Translations under genes and position numbers: made by a program
Shown: positions 7,952 through 17,604 of the stretch, piece after piece
How positions within the stretch are numbered: the first letter of the stretch is position 1
Layout of the letters: the number at the start of each line of letters is the position of its first letter
The notes under the pieces: generated by a model
What the model saw: only the letters and a program-made list of their open reading frames with translations
Told to the model about the DNA's origin: nothing
Databases searched by the model: none
NCBI GenBank assembly: GCA_963824545.1
Contig: CAWGPP010000033.1
Span: forward strand, 310,001 to 374,000
DNA length: 64,000 bases
Reading direction: 5' to 3'
Origin: Bog-532 sp963824545
GTDB taxonomy: Bacteria > Actinomycetota > Actinomycetes > Streptosporangiales > Streptosporangiaceae

Positions 7952-8959
7952 ATGATGGCCACTGGTGACGCCGCCTCCGGGACCCTGATGCCGCCCGGCA
8001 CCGAACGGCCCCGTCGTTACCGCCCGAAACTGCGGTATGAGCTGATCGGATGCGGGCTGCACGGGCACGAACTGCTCGGCACCGATGCGGCGGCGCTGCG
8101 ACCGCAGGACGACCTGTTCGCCCGGGAGGCAGGCGGCCTGCGCTGGTACCGGTGCATGCGCTGCGACTCGTGGGTCGCGCTCAGCCCGCCAGATCAGCCC
8201 ACGCAGAAGTACCCGCCGGAACGCAACGAGGTCGCGCTACCGCTGCGCGGCCGGCCGCTCCGGGACCGTTACGTGCTCCGGGTGATCGCCGTGGACCGGG
8301 CCATCCACTTCCTGGTGCTCTCCGCGCTGGCCGCGGCGATCTTCCTGTTCGCGAGCAACAAGGCCACGCTGAACAGCGAGTTCACGCAGATACTCAAGGA
8401 TCTGCAGGGCGGCCTCGGCGGCCCGGTCAACAACACCAATCACGGGCTGCTGCACGACCTGCAGCGGCTGTTCGCCGTCAGCACCAGCAACCTCTACATG
8501 CTCGGCGTCGCGGTCACGGCCTACGCCGTGCTGGAAGGCGTCGAAGCGGTCGGGCTCTGGACCGGCCGACGGTGGGCCGAGTACCTGACGTTCATCGCGA
8601 CCGTTATCTTCGTGCCGTACGAGATCTACGAGCTGACGAAGAGCATCACGGCCCTGAAGCTCGTCGCGCTGATCATCAACGTGGCCATCGTCCTCTACCT
8701 GATCATCGCGAAGCGGCTGTTCGGCGTGCGTGGCGGCGGGAAGGCCGAGCGGGCCGAATACCAGCGGGACACCGGGTGGGGGGTCATAGAGCGCGCGACG
8801 CCCCAGCCCGGGCGCACCCCATCCACTATGCCTCAGGAGAACCCGGCGTCTCAGCAGGCCCCCGCACCTCAGGAGACCCCAACTTCCCAGGAGAAGCCGG
8901 TGTCCCAGGAGAACCCGGTGTCCCAGGAACGGCCGGCTACGGACGCAGCAGGGCGCTGA
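7952..8959 (+). CDS. DUF2127 membrane protein with N-terminal zinc-ribbon-like segment
   Basis: 335 residues. An N-terminal cytosolic part has CGLHGHELLGT and YRCMRCDSWVAL, a Cys/His pattern that could bind metal. Four hydrophobic helices follow (about residues 118-135, 175-195, 210-230 and 235-255), in the order of DUF2127 proteins: VDRAIHFLVLSALA, LYMLGVAVTAYAVLEGVEAVG, and YLTFIATVIFVPYEIYEL. The tail from about 290 is an imperfect Pro/Gln/Glu repeat. Function unknown. The 3' end overlaps the convergent DUF72 gene by 23 bp. Confidence 0.75.
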   Translation: MMATGDAASGTLMPPGTERPRRYRPKLRYELIGCGLHGHELLGTDAAALRPQDDLFAREAGGLRWYRCMRCDSWVALSPPDQPTQKYPPERNEVALPLRGRPLRDRYVLRVIAVDRAIHFLVLSALAAAIFLFASNKATLNSEFTQILKDLQGGLGGPVNNTNHGLLHDLQRLFAVSTSNLYMLGVAVTAYAVLEGVEAVGLWTGRRWAEYLTFIATVIFVPYEIYELTKSITALKLVALIINVAIVLYLIIAKRLFGVRGGGKAERAEYQRDTGWGVIERATPQPGRTPSTMPQENPASQQAPAPQETPTSQEKPVSQENPVSQERPATDAAGR

Positions 8960-9665
8960 GCGACCGGGCGTTGCGGACCGCGTTCGCGCCGCCGTCGTTG
9001 TTGAAGTACACGAACACGTCCTGGCCGCCCACGTTCCACTCCCGGATCCGGTCGGCCCACCATCGCAGGTCGGCGTCGCTGTAAGAGCCGGCGTACAGGT
9101 GATCATGGTCCGGGCCGTGCAGCCGGACGTAGGCGAAGTCCGCCGTGACCTGCAGCACGCACGGCAGGCCCGCACCGCTCATCACGCAGTACGCCGCGCC
9201 GTGCGCCGCCAGCAGCGCGAAGACGTCCGCGTCGTGCCAGCTCGGATGGCGGAACTCGACCGCCAGCCGCAGCCACGAGGGCACCCGCTCCAGGAAATAG
9301 GCCAGCCGCCGGTCATCGCGGGGCTGTGCGGGCGGGAGCTGGACCAGCAGGACGGCGCGCTTGTCCGCCAGTTCGTGCCAGCCCTCCCCCAGCCGCTTGA
9401 TCCACTCTTCCGGGGCGTACAGCTTCCGCGCGTGGGTCAGCCCGCGGGGCGCCTTGACCGACAGCCGGAAGCCGTCAGGGAGCCGGCGCTGCCAGCTGGC
9501 GAACGCGGACGGGCGCGGCCATCGGTAGAAGCTGCTGTTCAGCTCGGCGGTACGGAACGTGCCCGCGTAGCAGGCCAGCCGATCACGTGGCGGTAGCCCG
9601 GGCGGGTACAGCTCAGGCTCCCAGTGATCGTAGCTCCAGCCCGACGTGCCCACCCAGATGACCAT
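8937..9665 (-). CDS. DUF72 (YecE-like) TIM-barrel protein
   Basis: 242 residues. It begins MVIWVGTSGWSYDHW, followed by the family blocks FRTAELNSSFYRWP, FRLSVKAPRGLTHARK, VLLVQLPPAQ, LAVEFRHPSW, YVRLHGP and VFVYFNNDGGANAVRNA. These are the standard conserved patches of DUF72 in their usual order and length. The ATG at 9663-9665 is preferred to one 11 codons upstream because homologous proteins begin at this strand. The biochemical role is unknown. Confidence 0.85.
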   Translation of the reverse strand: MVIWVGTSGWSYDHWEPELYPPGLPPRDRLACYAGTFRTAELNSSFYRWPRPSAFASWQRRLPDGFRLSVKAPRGLTHARKLYAPEEWIKRLGEGWHELADKRAVLLVQLPPAQPRDDRRLAYFLERVPSWLRLAVEFRHPSWHDADVFALLAAHGAAYCVMSGAGLPCVLQVTADFAYVRLHGPDHDHLYAGSYSDADLRWWADRIREWNVGGQDVFVYFNNDGGANAVRNARSLSALLRP

Positions 9666-9728
9666 CGGATGTCGTCTACCCGCCGTCCCGGCCGCCAACC
9701 CGGGCCGGGCGCCGATCGGTCCCGCCGG

Positions 9729-10763
9729 CTACCCCTCGGCGAGGCCGGCTCCCTGCGGCGCGGCCCCCTGGGTGTCGGCGATGTGCATCTCGATGATCGA
9801 GCGGAAGTCCCGGTCCGGGGTCAGGCCCAGCCGCTCGGCGCGGTCGGCGCGGAGCCGGGCCGGCCAGCTGCTGACGATCTTCGCGATTCCCGGGTCCGGC
9901 GCCCAGTCGATCAGCGCGGTGACCTCCGGGCCGGCCATCTGCTCCAGGGCCGCCACCATGTCCGCGACGGTCACGGTGAGCGCGGGCAGGTTGACGGCAC
10001 TGCGCCCGCCCCAGGTCTCGTCGTCGGCGGCGACCGCGCGCAGCAGGCCCTCGATGGTCCTGGCCGGCGAGGCGAGCGCCACCGCCGTCTGCGGGCCGAC
10101 CGGGCAGACGGCGCGCTGGCCCGCCAGCGGCTCGCGGATGATGCTGGACATGAAGCCGGACGCGGCGGCGTTCGGCCGCCCGGGGCGCACGCACACGGTC
10201 ATCAGCCGCAGGGCGCGGCCCCTGATGAAGCCTTTGCGCGTGTAGTCGGCGATGAGCTGCTCGCCGATGACCTTCTGCGCCCCGTAGCTGGTCTGCGGGT
10301 TCGGCAGCGTCTGGTCGTCCACGACCGCCGGGAGCGGATGGTCGCGGGAATCGCCGAACACGGCCAGGGAACTGGCGAACACCACGACGGGCGCCGTGCC
10401 GAGCGCGCGGGCCGCCGCCAGCAGGGCCTCGGTGGCGCGCAGGTTGGCCCGGATGCCGAGGTCGAAGTCGGCTTCGCACTCCGCGCTGACCGCCGCGGCG
10501 AGGTGCGCGATCACGTCGGCGCCGGCCAGCGGGCCCGGGCCGGCCGCTCCGGGCCCGGGCAGGTCGGCCAGGTCGCCCTGGATCGCGGTGACGCGGCCGT
10601 CCGCGGCCAGGTCCGGCGGGACGGGCACGCGGTCGATCAGCGTCAGCCGGTCCAGCGGGCGCCGCTGGCGGCCCGCGACCGGGACCGAGCCCGCGGCCAG
10701 CAGCTCGCGGGCGAGGCGCGAGCCGAGGAAGCCACCCGCCCCGGTCACCAGCACGTTCACCAT
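9729..10763 (-). CDS. denD: D-erythronate dehydrogenase-type NAD-dependent epimerase/dehydratase
   Basis: 344 residues, extended SDR fold. The Rossmann motif is VTGAGGFLGSRLA. The catalytic Ser is in FASSLAVFG and the Tyr/Lys pair in SYGAQKVIGEQL. It is divergent from a four-carbon acid sugar kinase and an L-threonate dehydrogenase-like gene, the context in which DenD oxidises D-erythronate to 2-oxo-tetronate. I chose the ATG at 10761-10763, immediately before the strand MVNVLVTGAG. The frame is open 75 codons upstream but that part overlaps the kinase region and is not plausible. The assignment comes from fold plus neighbours. Confidence 0.8.
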   Translation of the reverse strand: MVNVLVTGAGGFLGSRLARELLAAGSVPVAGRQRRPLDRLTLIDRVPVPPDLAADGRVTAIQGDLADLPGPGAAGPGPLAGADVIAHLAAAVSAECEADFDLGIRANLRATEALLAAARALGTAPVVVFASSLAVFGDSRDHPLPAVVDDQTLPNPQTSYGAQKVIGEQLIADYTRKGFIRGRALRLMTVCVRPGRPNAAASGFMSSIIREPLAGQRAVCPVGPQTAVALASPARTIEGLLRAVAADDETWGGRSAVNLPALTVTVADMVAALEQMAGPEVTALIDWAPDPGIAKIVSSWPARLRADRAERLGLTPDRDFRSIIEMHIADTQGAAPQGAGLAEG

Positions 10764-10875
10764 GGCGTCTCCGTCCCCGGTCTGGCGTGCGGGCGTCGAA
10801 TAGGGTGATCCTACGACTGCCCGAATCAACGGAAAGGCCAGGCTCCTGCCGGACAGCCTGCCGACCGCCTCCGAG

Positions 10876-12309
10876 GTGCTGGCCGGCCTCCCTGACGCCC
10901 TTCCGGACGACGGTGCCCTCCGGGAGACGGTCCGCGCGATGCGCGCCGCGGGCCGGGTGCGGCTGGGCGTCCTCGACGACGACCCCACCGGATCGCAGGC
11001 GGTGCACGACGTGCAGGTCGTGACCGTGCTGGACGAGGAGGCCTACGCGGCCGCCCTCGGCGGGCCGGCCGGCACCTGCTTCGTGCTGACCAACACCCGC
11101 AGCCTCGACGAGCCGGCCGCGGTGGAGATCAACCAGCGGGCCGCGCGGGGACTGATCGCGGTGGCCGAACGGACCGGAGTCAGGCTTCAGCTGATCAGCC
11201 GGAGCGACTCCACGCTCCGCGGCCACGTCATGGCGGAGGTCGCGGCGCTGCAGGCGGTGCGCCGTGCGGCCGCCGGGCGGGAATTCGATGGCGTGCTGCT
11301 GGTCCCGGCCTTCCTCGAAGCCGGGCGGGTAACGGCCGGTGACATTCACTGGGCCCGCCTCGGCGCGGACCTGGTCCCGGTGGGCGAGACCGAGTTCGCC
11401 CGGGACGCGACGTTCGGGTATCGCGCCTCGGACCTGCGGGATTTCGTCGCGGAGAAGAGTGGCGGCACGATCAGGCCCGGCGACGTGGCCAGCATCGGCC
11501 TGGCCGACATCCGGCTCGGCGGGCCGTCCCGCGTTCAGGAACTGCTGGCCCAGGTCCGGGACGGCCGGTGGGTGGTGGTCAACGCCACCGAATACTCCGA
11601 TCTCGACACCGTCGCCTGCGGCGTGCTGCGAGCCGAGGCGGACGGCCATTCGTTTCTGTTCCGTACCGGGCCCTCGTTCGTGCGGGCCCTGCTCGGCATG
11701 GGCCCGAAGGCGCCGCTGCGCGGTGCGCAGATCTGGCCGCCCGGATCGCCCGCAGCGAGCGGGCACGGGCTGGTCGTGGTCGGGTCGCACGTGGGCCAGA
11801 CCAGCCGGCAGGTCGCCGCGCTGATCGCGCGCGGCGGGGTGACCGGCGTGGAGCTGGACGTTCCGGCCCTGGTACGCGGCGACTCGGTGATCACCCCCGC
11901 GGTCCGGCAGGTCGCGGCCGCGCTCGGGCACTCCGACGTGCTGCTCTACACCAGCCGGACGGTGGTGGCCGGCGGCCTGGCTATCGCCCGCGCGGTGTCG
12001 GCGGCACTGTCCCAGATCGTCAGGGAGACCCTGGCCGCGGCCGGTTCCCCGGGCCGGGCGCGGCCGGCCTGGATCGTGGCCAAGGGCGGGATCACCTCGC
12101 ACGACGTGGCCGTGTACGGCCTGGGCATCCGGCGGGCCGAGGTCGTCGGCCAGCTCTTCCCCGGCGTGATTTCGGTGTTCCGCCCGCTGGAGGCGGCGCC
12201 CGGGGCGATCGGCCGCCCATTCGTCGTCTTCGCCGGCAACGTCGGCGATGAGGAGACGCTGCGCCAGGTGGTCGGAATTCTTAACGGGAATTCCAGGGAG
12301 GACGCCTGA
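10876..12309 (+). CDS. otnK: Four-carbon acid sugar kinase (3-oxo-tetronate 4-kinase type)
   Basis: 477 residues with both halves of the DUF1537 family. The N-terminal substrate domain is GVLDDDPTGSQAVHDVQV, with SRSDSTLRGH. The C-terminal nucleotide domain carries VVGSHVGQTSRQV, DVLLYTSR and VAKGGITSHDVAVYGLG. It would phosphorylate the 3-oxo acid made from threonate or erythronate. The first standard start is GTG 10876, but family members usually begin earlier. Codons LLPDSLPTASEV upstream are in frame, and GGAAAGG lies at about 10830-10836, so a non-canonical start near 10850 is possible. It overlaps the next gene by 1 bp. Confidence 0.85.
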   Translation: MLAGLPDALPDDGALRETVRAMRAAGRVRLGVLDDDPTGSQAVHDVQVVTVLDEEAYAAALGGPAGTCFVLTNTRSLDEPAAVEINQRAARGLIAVAERTGVRLQLISRSDSTLRGHVMAEVAALQAVRRAAAGREFDGVLLVPAFLEAGRVTAGDIHWARLGADLVPVGETEFARDATFGYRASDLRDFVAEKSGGTIRPGDVASIGLADIRLGGPSRVQELLAQVRDGRWVVVNATEYSDLDTVACGVLRAEADGHSFLFRTGPSFVRALLGMGPKAPLRGAQIWPPGSPAASGHGLVVVGSHVGQTSRQVAALIARGGVTGVELDVPALVRGDSVITPAVRQVAAALGHSDVLLYTSRTVVAGGLAIARAVSAALSQIVRETLAAAGSPGRARPAWIVAKGGITSHDVAVYGLGIRRAEVVGQLFPGVISVFRPLEAAPGAIGRPFVVFAGNVGDEETLRQVVGILNGNSREDA

Positions 12310-13193
12310 TGCAGGTCGGCTGGCTGGGGCTGGGCGCGATGGGCGCACCGATGGCGGCGTGCCTGGCGGGCGCGGGCCACGATGTCGCCGGTTACGACGC
12401 CGCGCCGGGCCGCGCGGAGGAACTGGCCGGCGCGGGGGTCCGGCCGACGCGGACGATCGCCGCCGCGGTGGGCGGCGCGGACGTCGTCGCGGTCATGGTC
12501 GCCACGCCGCAGCAGCTCGAGCACGCGCTGTTCGGCCCCGCGGGCGCGGCCCCGGTGCTGGCCGACGGCACGATTGTGATGATCATGGCGACCGTCGGGC
12601 CCGAGGCGGTGGCCGCCGCGGCCGGCCGGCTGGCCGGCCGCGGCGGCCGGGTGATCGACGCCCCGGTCTCGGGCGGCGTGGCCCGCGCGGCCTCCGGTGA
12701 CCTGCTCATCATGGTGTCCGGCGCGGAAGATTCCGTCGCCCGGGTCCAGCCGCTGCTCGGCGTGCTGGCGCGCAGCGCCCCGGTCGTGGGTTCCGCCCCC
12801 GGCGACGGGCAGCGGATGAAGCTGGTCAACCAGTTGCTGTGCGGGGTGCACATCGCGGTGGCCGCCGAGGCGCTGGCCTTTGCCGAGTCACTCGGCCTGG
12901 ATCCCGCGCGCTGCTGGGAGGTGCTCCGCGACGGCGCCGCGGCGTCGTTCATGTTCGAGGACCGCGGGGCCCGGATGGTCAGCGGCGACTTCGGTGACGT
13001 GCGCAGCGCGATGGACATCTTCGTCAAGGACATGGGCCTCGTCGCCGGAGCCGCCGGGGAGGCGAGCGCCCCGGTGCCGCTCGCCGCCGCCGCGCGGCGG
13101 CTTTACGATCTCGGCCACGATCAGGGCCTGGGCGGGCGGGACGACTCCGCCCTGATCGAGGTGTTCCGCCACGCGCGCGACTCGACCGAGTGA
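12309..13193 (+). CDS. ltnD: L-threonate dehydrogenase-type beta-hydroxyacid dehydrogenase
   Basis: 294 residues of the 6PGDH/3-hydroxyisobutyrate dehydrogenase superfamily. The NAD motif is GWLGLGAMGAPMA. The substrate-binding block is IDAPVSGGVARAASGDL, and the catalytic Lys is in GDGQRMKLVNQLL, with the C-terminal helical domain complete. TGATG overlap with the kinase gene shows an operon. LtnD oxidises L-threonate at C2. With OtnK and DenD this makes a tetronate route, although the isomerase OtnI and decarboxylase OtnC are not in the window. Confidence 0.85.
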   Translation: MQVGWLGLGAMGAPMAACLAGAGHDVAGYDAAPGRAEELAGAGVRPTRTIAAAVGGADVVAVMVATPQQLEHALFGPAGAAPVLADGTIVMIMATVGPEAVAAAAGRLAGRGGRVIDAPVSGGVARAASGDLLIMVSGAEDSVARVQPLLGVLARSAPVVGSAPGDGQRMKLVNQLLCGVHIAVAAEALAFAESLGLDPARCWEVLRDGAAASFMFEDRGARMVSGDFGDVRSAMDIFVKDMGLVAGAAGEASAPVPLAAAARRLYDLGHDQGLGGRDDSALIEVFRHARDSTE

Positions 13194-13260
13194 GCGGTAT
13201 CGGGCGGGGCACGGTTGACCGTGGCGTCCGCGCTCACGGCCCGATCGGTACTCTTGCTCG

Positions 13261-13836
<576 letters not shown>

Positions 13837-13875
13837 GCCGGTTCTTGTGATCCGGTCCCGGCCCTATGTCACGCC

Positions 13876-14826
13876 CTAGCGGGGCGGATCACGGAACGCG
13901 CGGCAGATCGCGCGGGCCTGGTCGGACATCGCGTCGATGTCGGCGATGCCGTGCTCGTCGGCGGCGGTGCGGGCGAGCATGTCCACGTGCCGGTCGTGGA
14001 CGTCGGCCAGGGCGGCTGCCTGCTGCCAGTCCCGGTAGGCGGTGTCCGCCCCGGCCACCTCGGCGGCGCAGCGCTCCAGGGCTTCGACCCGGCGGACGAT
14101 GCTGGCGTCCGCGGCGCGGCCGGCCTCGTCCTGGCGCTGGAGCAGCGCGGCGGTCCGCGGGCCGCCGCTGATCGTGGACAGTTCGGCCCGCTTGGCGCGG
14201 AGCACGGTCTGCTCGCGCAGCGCCAGCGCGATGTCCCACTCCTGGCCGGCCAGGGCCGCGCTGGTGGCGGGCTGGTCGAGCACGTCGGCCCGGCAGATGG
14301 CGGAGTTCGTGACCGCGTCGATCGCGTCCTGCGCCCGCCGCAGCAGGCTCCTGGCCCGGGCGTCAAGGTCGGCGCCGGTCAGGTAGCGGCCGTGGTGGGT
14401 GCGGGCCGCCGTTTCGGCCGGCGCCCGGCCGCTGGGCTGCCCGAAGCGGACGATCCGGACGCAGAGGATCACGGTGGTGATCACGGCGATGACGCCCGCC
14501 AGGACCAGGGCGTAACGGTTCGAGGCGGTCTCCCAGCCGGCCGGGCCCTGGAAAACCAGCACGCCGACGGCCAGCGGTGTCGTGCCGAAGAGCGCGGTCA
14601 GCCCGGCGGCGGTCATGCCGGTGACCGTCCCGTCGATCGTCGCCAGCCGCTGGCGGGGGTCGGTGGGCAGGTAGTAACGGCGCCGGGCGGGCCTGTCCTG
14701 GCTCGCCGCGGGGAGCAGCGAGCCCCGTGCGGCCAGCAGGGCACGGTCGGCGGCGGGGATGCCGGGATCGAACGCCGGCCGCCGGAGCAAAACATCACTC
14801 CAGGCCGCCTCGTGCTGGTCACCCAT
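13876..14826 (-). CDS. Unknown two-helix membrane protein with helical C-terminal domain
   Basis: 316 residues, starting at the ATG of 14824-14826 (MGDQHEAAWSDVLLRR). A cytosolic N-terminal stretch is followed by two membrane helices (about residues 70-90 and 105-125: ALVLAGVIAVITTVILCVRI). About 190 residues of alanine-rich, likely coiled helical sequence follow, up to DQARAICRAFRDPPR. No family recognised. The layout suggests a membrane-anchored helical bundle. A longer frame upstream overlaps the next gene's region and is unlikely. Confidence 0.55.
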   Translation of the reverse strand: MGDQHEAAWSDVLLRRPAFDPGIPAADRALLAARGSLLPAASQDRPARRRYYLPTDPRQRLATIDGTVTGMTAAGLTALFGTTPLAVGVLVFQGPAGWETASNRYALVLAGVIAVITTVILCVRIVRFGQPSGRAPAETAARTHHGRYLTGADLDARARSLLRRAQDAIDAVTNSAICRADVLDQPATSAALAGQEWDIALALREQTVLRAKRAELSTISGGPRTAALLQRQDEAGRAADASIVRRVEALERCAAEVAGADTAYRDWQQAAALADVHDRHVDMLARTAADEHGIADIDAMSDQARAICRAFRDPPR

Positions 14827-14942
14827 CGGCCGGCTCCTGTCCCGCGGGCCTGCTACCGCGACTGACGAGAGAATGGCAGATTCTTGTTCAGGGTAACGCG
14901 GCCGGGCGCCGGCGGGCCGGGCGCCGGCGAACGCTGGCTGAT

Positions 14943-16264
14943 CTACAGCGCCTCGCGCGGCTCGCCGTACGAGACGTCCGTGTGCGAGGGCACGGCCCTC
15001 GACCCCGGCAGCGGGAAGGAGCGGGCGCGCCGCCCCGGCCAGGGGGCGGACAGCAGCAGCCATCCGCACGTCACGGCGAGCAGCACGACGAAGACGACGT
15101 AGACCCAGAACACCGGGGTGAGCCCGGTGCTGATCGTCAGGCCAGCCTGCGCGGCCTGCGCGGGCGAGATCCCGAACTGCGCCGGGGAGACCGCCTCACC
15201 GACCTGGATCAGCGCCGAGATCATCTGCGCCACCATCGGGATCGCGGCGCCGGCGAGCAGCGCCCCGCCCAGGCGCACCGGGCGCCACAGCGCCGCCGCG
15301 ACCGCGGCCAGGACCAGCGCGGCCATCACGGCCACGTTCCCCGCGATGACCGCGCCCGGGTTGGCGAAGGCGTTGCCCGCGGTCAGGGTGTGCACCACCC
15401 CCGCCGGGGTGCGCAGCGTGTAGCTGTCCCACGAGGGGGCGAACGTGATCGCCGTGCCCAGGGCGACGGCGCCCGCCAGGGCCACGGCCAGGACGGTCCG
15501 CCGGTCGCGCCAGTCCGGCCTGATCAGCCCGGCCTCGCTGAGCAGCCCGGCCACCCCGGCCCGGCCGGCGGCCGCGGTCGGGCACCGGACGGCCGGAGCG
15601 AGAACGCCACCGCCGCTCCCGCCGTGCACACGAGCCAGCCGGCCAGCCCCAGCGCGAGGCCGGCGCCCATCAGGTGCGCGCCTCCGGCGATCACCTGGCC
15701 GGTGTCGGCGAAGAAGAACCCGAACGTGACCACACTGGTGCCCAGCCCCAGCAGCGCCCCGGCCCGCAGGCGGGCGCCGCCGAGCAGGATCAGCAGCGCG
15801 CTGGCGGCCCAGACGGCGAGGTAGAGCACGTGCGGCACGAGGTTGGCCGGCTGCTGGGCCAGGCTCGCGCCCGACAGGTAGCCCGGGAACAGCCCGGCGA
15901 TCCCGCAGACGACGCCGGCCGCGAGCAGCGAGGCCGCGACGACGGCGCGCGGGCCCCGGGCGGCGGCCGCCGCGATGCGCTGGCCAGCCGGGACCGGCGT
16001 GCCCTGGGCCGCCGGCACAGGTGTGCCCGGCCCGCCCGGGGCCGTGGGTGCCCCCGGGGCCGGTGCGGCGGGCGATACGGTGGGACCGGAGGCCTCCAGC
16101 CGGGTGAAGCGGGTCCAGGCGCCGTTCCAGCCTTCCGGGGTGTCCGGCCACCATTCGATGGACGGTGGCCGCGTCGCGCCGGCGGGCCAGATCCCGTAAA
16201 AGCCCGGCCCGTGGCCGATCTCGTAGTGCTGTCCCCGGTACAGGGTGGTCTCGTTCTCCGGCAC
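14943..16264 (-). pseudogene. Eight-helix membrane protein interrupted by a frameshift
   Basis: Two overlapping minus-strand frames make one protein of about 440 residues. The first starts at ATG 16262-16264 (MPENETTLYRGQHYEIG). It has a WW-like soluble N-domain (SIEWWPDTPEGWNGAW), a Pro/Gly/Ala linker and four membrane helices. It fails near 15590, where the frame enters a Pro-rich end. The second frame takes over at RAGVAGLLSEAGLIRPDW and adds four more helices, ending GEPREAL at 14943. The hand-over is within about 20 bases, so a single indel explains it. It is either a real lesion or a sequencing error in a GC-rich tract. Function unknown. Confidence 0.6.
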
Positions 16265-16327
16265 GACTCCGGCCCTTGCCCTTCCGCTGCTGGTGCTGCG
16301 CCTTCTCGTGCGCCGCTGTCACGCTGG

Positions 16328-17497
16328 TCATCGTAGGAAGCCGATCTGCAGGCCTGCTGAACGGCTGCTCCGGCCTTCCTGACGCCAGGCGGTTACCGCG
16401 CCTGATTGTCCAGGATCGCCAGGTCCAGGCGGCGCAGGCGCTCCGGCTAGGCCACGCCCCGGCTTGGCCCGCCTATGGGCAGAGTTTTGGGCAAATGCTG
16501 CCGCAAACTCTGCCCGTAAGCGCGCCGCGGCGCCGGGCGGGGCGCCGGCGCGGCTGAACCGACGGCCCCAGTCGTGCACCCGGCCGAGCAGCTCGGGCGG
16601 CGATACCACCTGGAAATCCGCGCCGACCGAGCCCAGCGCCATGGTGGGCCAGTCCAGAGAATCCGCGGTCATCCGGACCCGGCAGCGGGTGGCGCCCACG
16701 TCCTCGACGGTGGACCACCGGCCGATCCGCTCGCGCACGGCCGCCGCCGGGGCATCGACCAGGACTTCCACGTCGTAGACGGCGGACGCGCTGTCGATGC
16801 CGGCCCGGACGAAGGCGGCGGCGTCGGCGGCCGGCAGGTCGCGCGGCCGGAACCGGGCCCCGGTGCCGCGTGGCCCGCTGAGGCGATCGAGGCGGAACGT
16901 GCGCCAGTCATGGCGGGTGAGGTCGTAACCGACCAGGTACCAGCGCCGGGTCAGCAGAACCAGGCGATGTGGCTCGACGTGCCGGGCGGTCTGCTGGCCG
17001 TTGGCCGCGATGTAGGAGAAGCGCAGCCGTTCGCTGTCCCGGCAGGCGAGGGCGACGGTGGTGAGGGCGTGTGGATCGGCGCTCGGCTGGGCCTCGCCGC
17101 CCCAGCTGGCGGGAACGGTCATCGCGCCCAGGGCCTCGACCCGGCGCCGCAGCCGGGCCGGCATCACCTGTACCACCTTCGCGAGCACCCGCACGGAGGA
17201 CTCCGCGATGCCCTCGACCGCTCCCTGCGCGGCCGTCTGCAGGCCGACGGCCAGCGCGACCGCCTCCTCGTCGTCCACCAGCAGGGGCGGCAGCGCGGCG
17301 CCCGCTTCCAGCTGGTAGCCGCCCTCGACACCACGCTGAGCCTGGACCGGGTAACCCAGCTCGCGCAGCCGGTCGATGTCCCGGCGCAGCGTGCGCGGCG
17401 ATACCCGCAGCCGCTCGGCCAGTTCGGCGCCCGGCCAGTACCGGCGCGCCTGAAGCAGCGAGAGCAACTGCAGCGTGCGCGTGCTGGTGTTCGCCAT
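16328..17497 (-). CDS. WYL-domain (YafY-like) transcriptional regulator with repeat-derived tail
   Basis: 389 residues. The N-terminal HTH is ARRYWPGAELAERLRVSPRT then LRRDIDRLRELGYPV. A WYL domain follows (VEPHRLVLLTRRWYLVGYD, DWRTFRLDRLSG), then a WCX extension. The conserved part ends at VHDWGRRFSRAG (about residue 320). The remaining 70 or so residues run through the REP-like inverted repeat at 16474-16518 and onward, so the original stop appears to have been overwritten. It is divergent from the DinB gene, a common pairing in which the regulator controls the DinB protein. Confidence 0.85.
   Translation of the reverse strand: MANTSTRTLQLLSLLQARRYWPGAELAERLRVSPRTLRRDIDRLRELGYPVQAQRGVEGGYQLEAGAALPPLLVDDEEAVALAVGLQTAAQGAVEGIAESSVRVLAKVVQVMPARLRRRVEALGAMTVPASWGGEAQPSADPHALTTVALACRDSERLRFSYIAANGQQTARHVEPHRLVLLTRRWYLVGYDLTRHDWRTFRLDRLSGPRGTGARFRPRDLPAADAAAFVRAGIDSASAVYDVEVLVDAPAAAVRERIGRWSTVEDVGATRCRVRMTADSLDWPTMALGSVGADFQVVSPPELLGRVHDWGRRFSRAGAPPGAAARLRAEFAAAFAQNSAHRRAKPGRGLAGAPAPPGPGDPGQSGAVTAWRQEGRSSRSAGLQIGFLR
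16474..16518 (+). repeat. REP-like inverted repeat, copy 1
   Basis: Arms TATGGGCAGAGTTT (16474-16487) and AAACTCTGCCCGTA (16505-16518) flank a 17-base loop. The same element occurs near 18222, 33550 and 38694. This copy lies inside the C-terminal extension of the WYL regulator gene. Confidence 0.8.
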
Positions 17498-17604
17498 GTT
17501 TCCATTCTCGCCTAATTTAGGTCAGGAACTGGCCGCTAGTGGCCGTAACGTCGGTCATAGACGCCACAACGGATCCCGTTTCGCCGCTCAGGAGGGTGAC
17601 CACC

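Noticed and set aside
9676..12348. 890-codon minus-strand frame across the tetronate genes
   Set aside because: Shadow frame of three well-defined genes, rich in Arg, Gly and Pro, with no domain.
12593..12660. Palindromic GGCCGG runs
   Set aside because: They are inside the LtnD-type coding region and explained by Ala/Gly codons.
15790..16060. Antisense Pro/Gly-rich frames
   Set aside because: They are mirror frames of the membrane-protein gene linker and helices.
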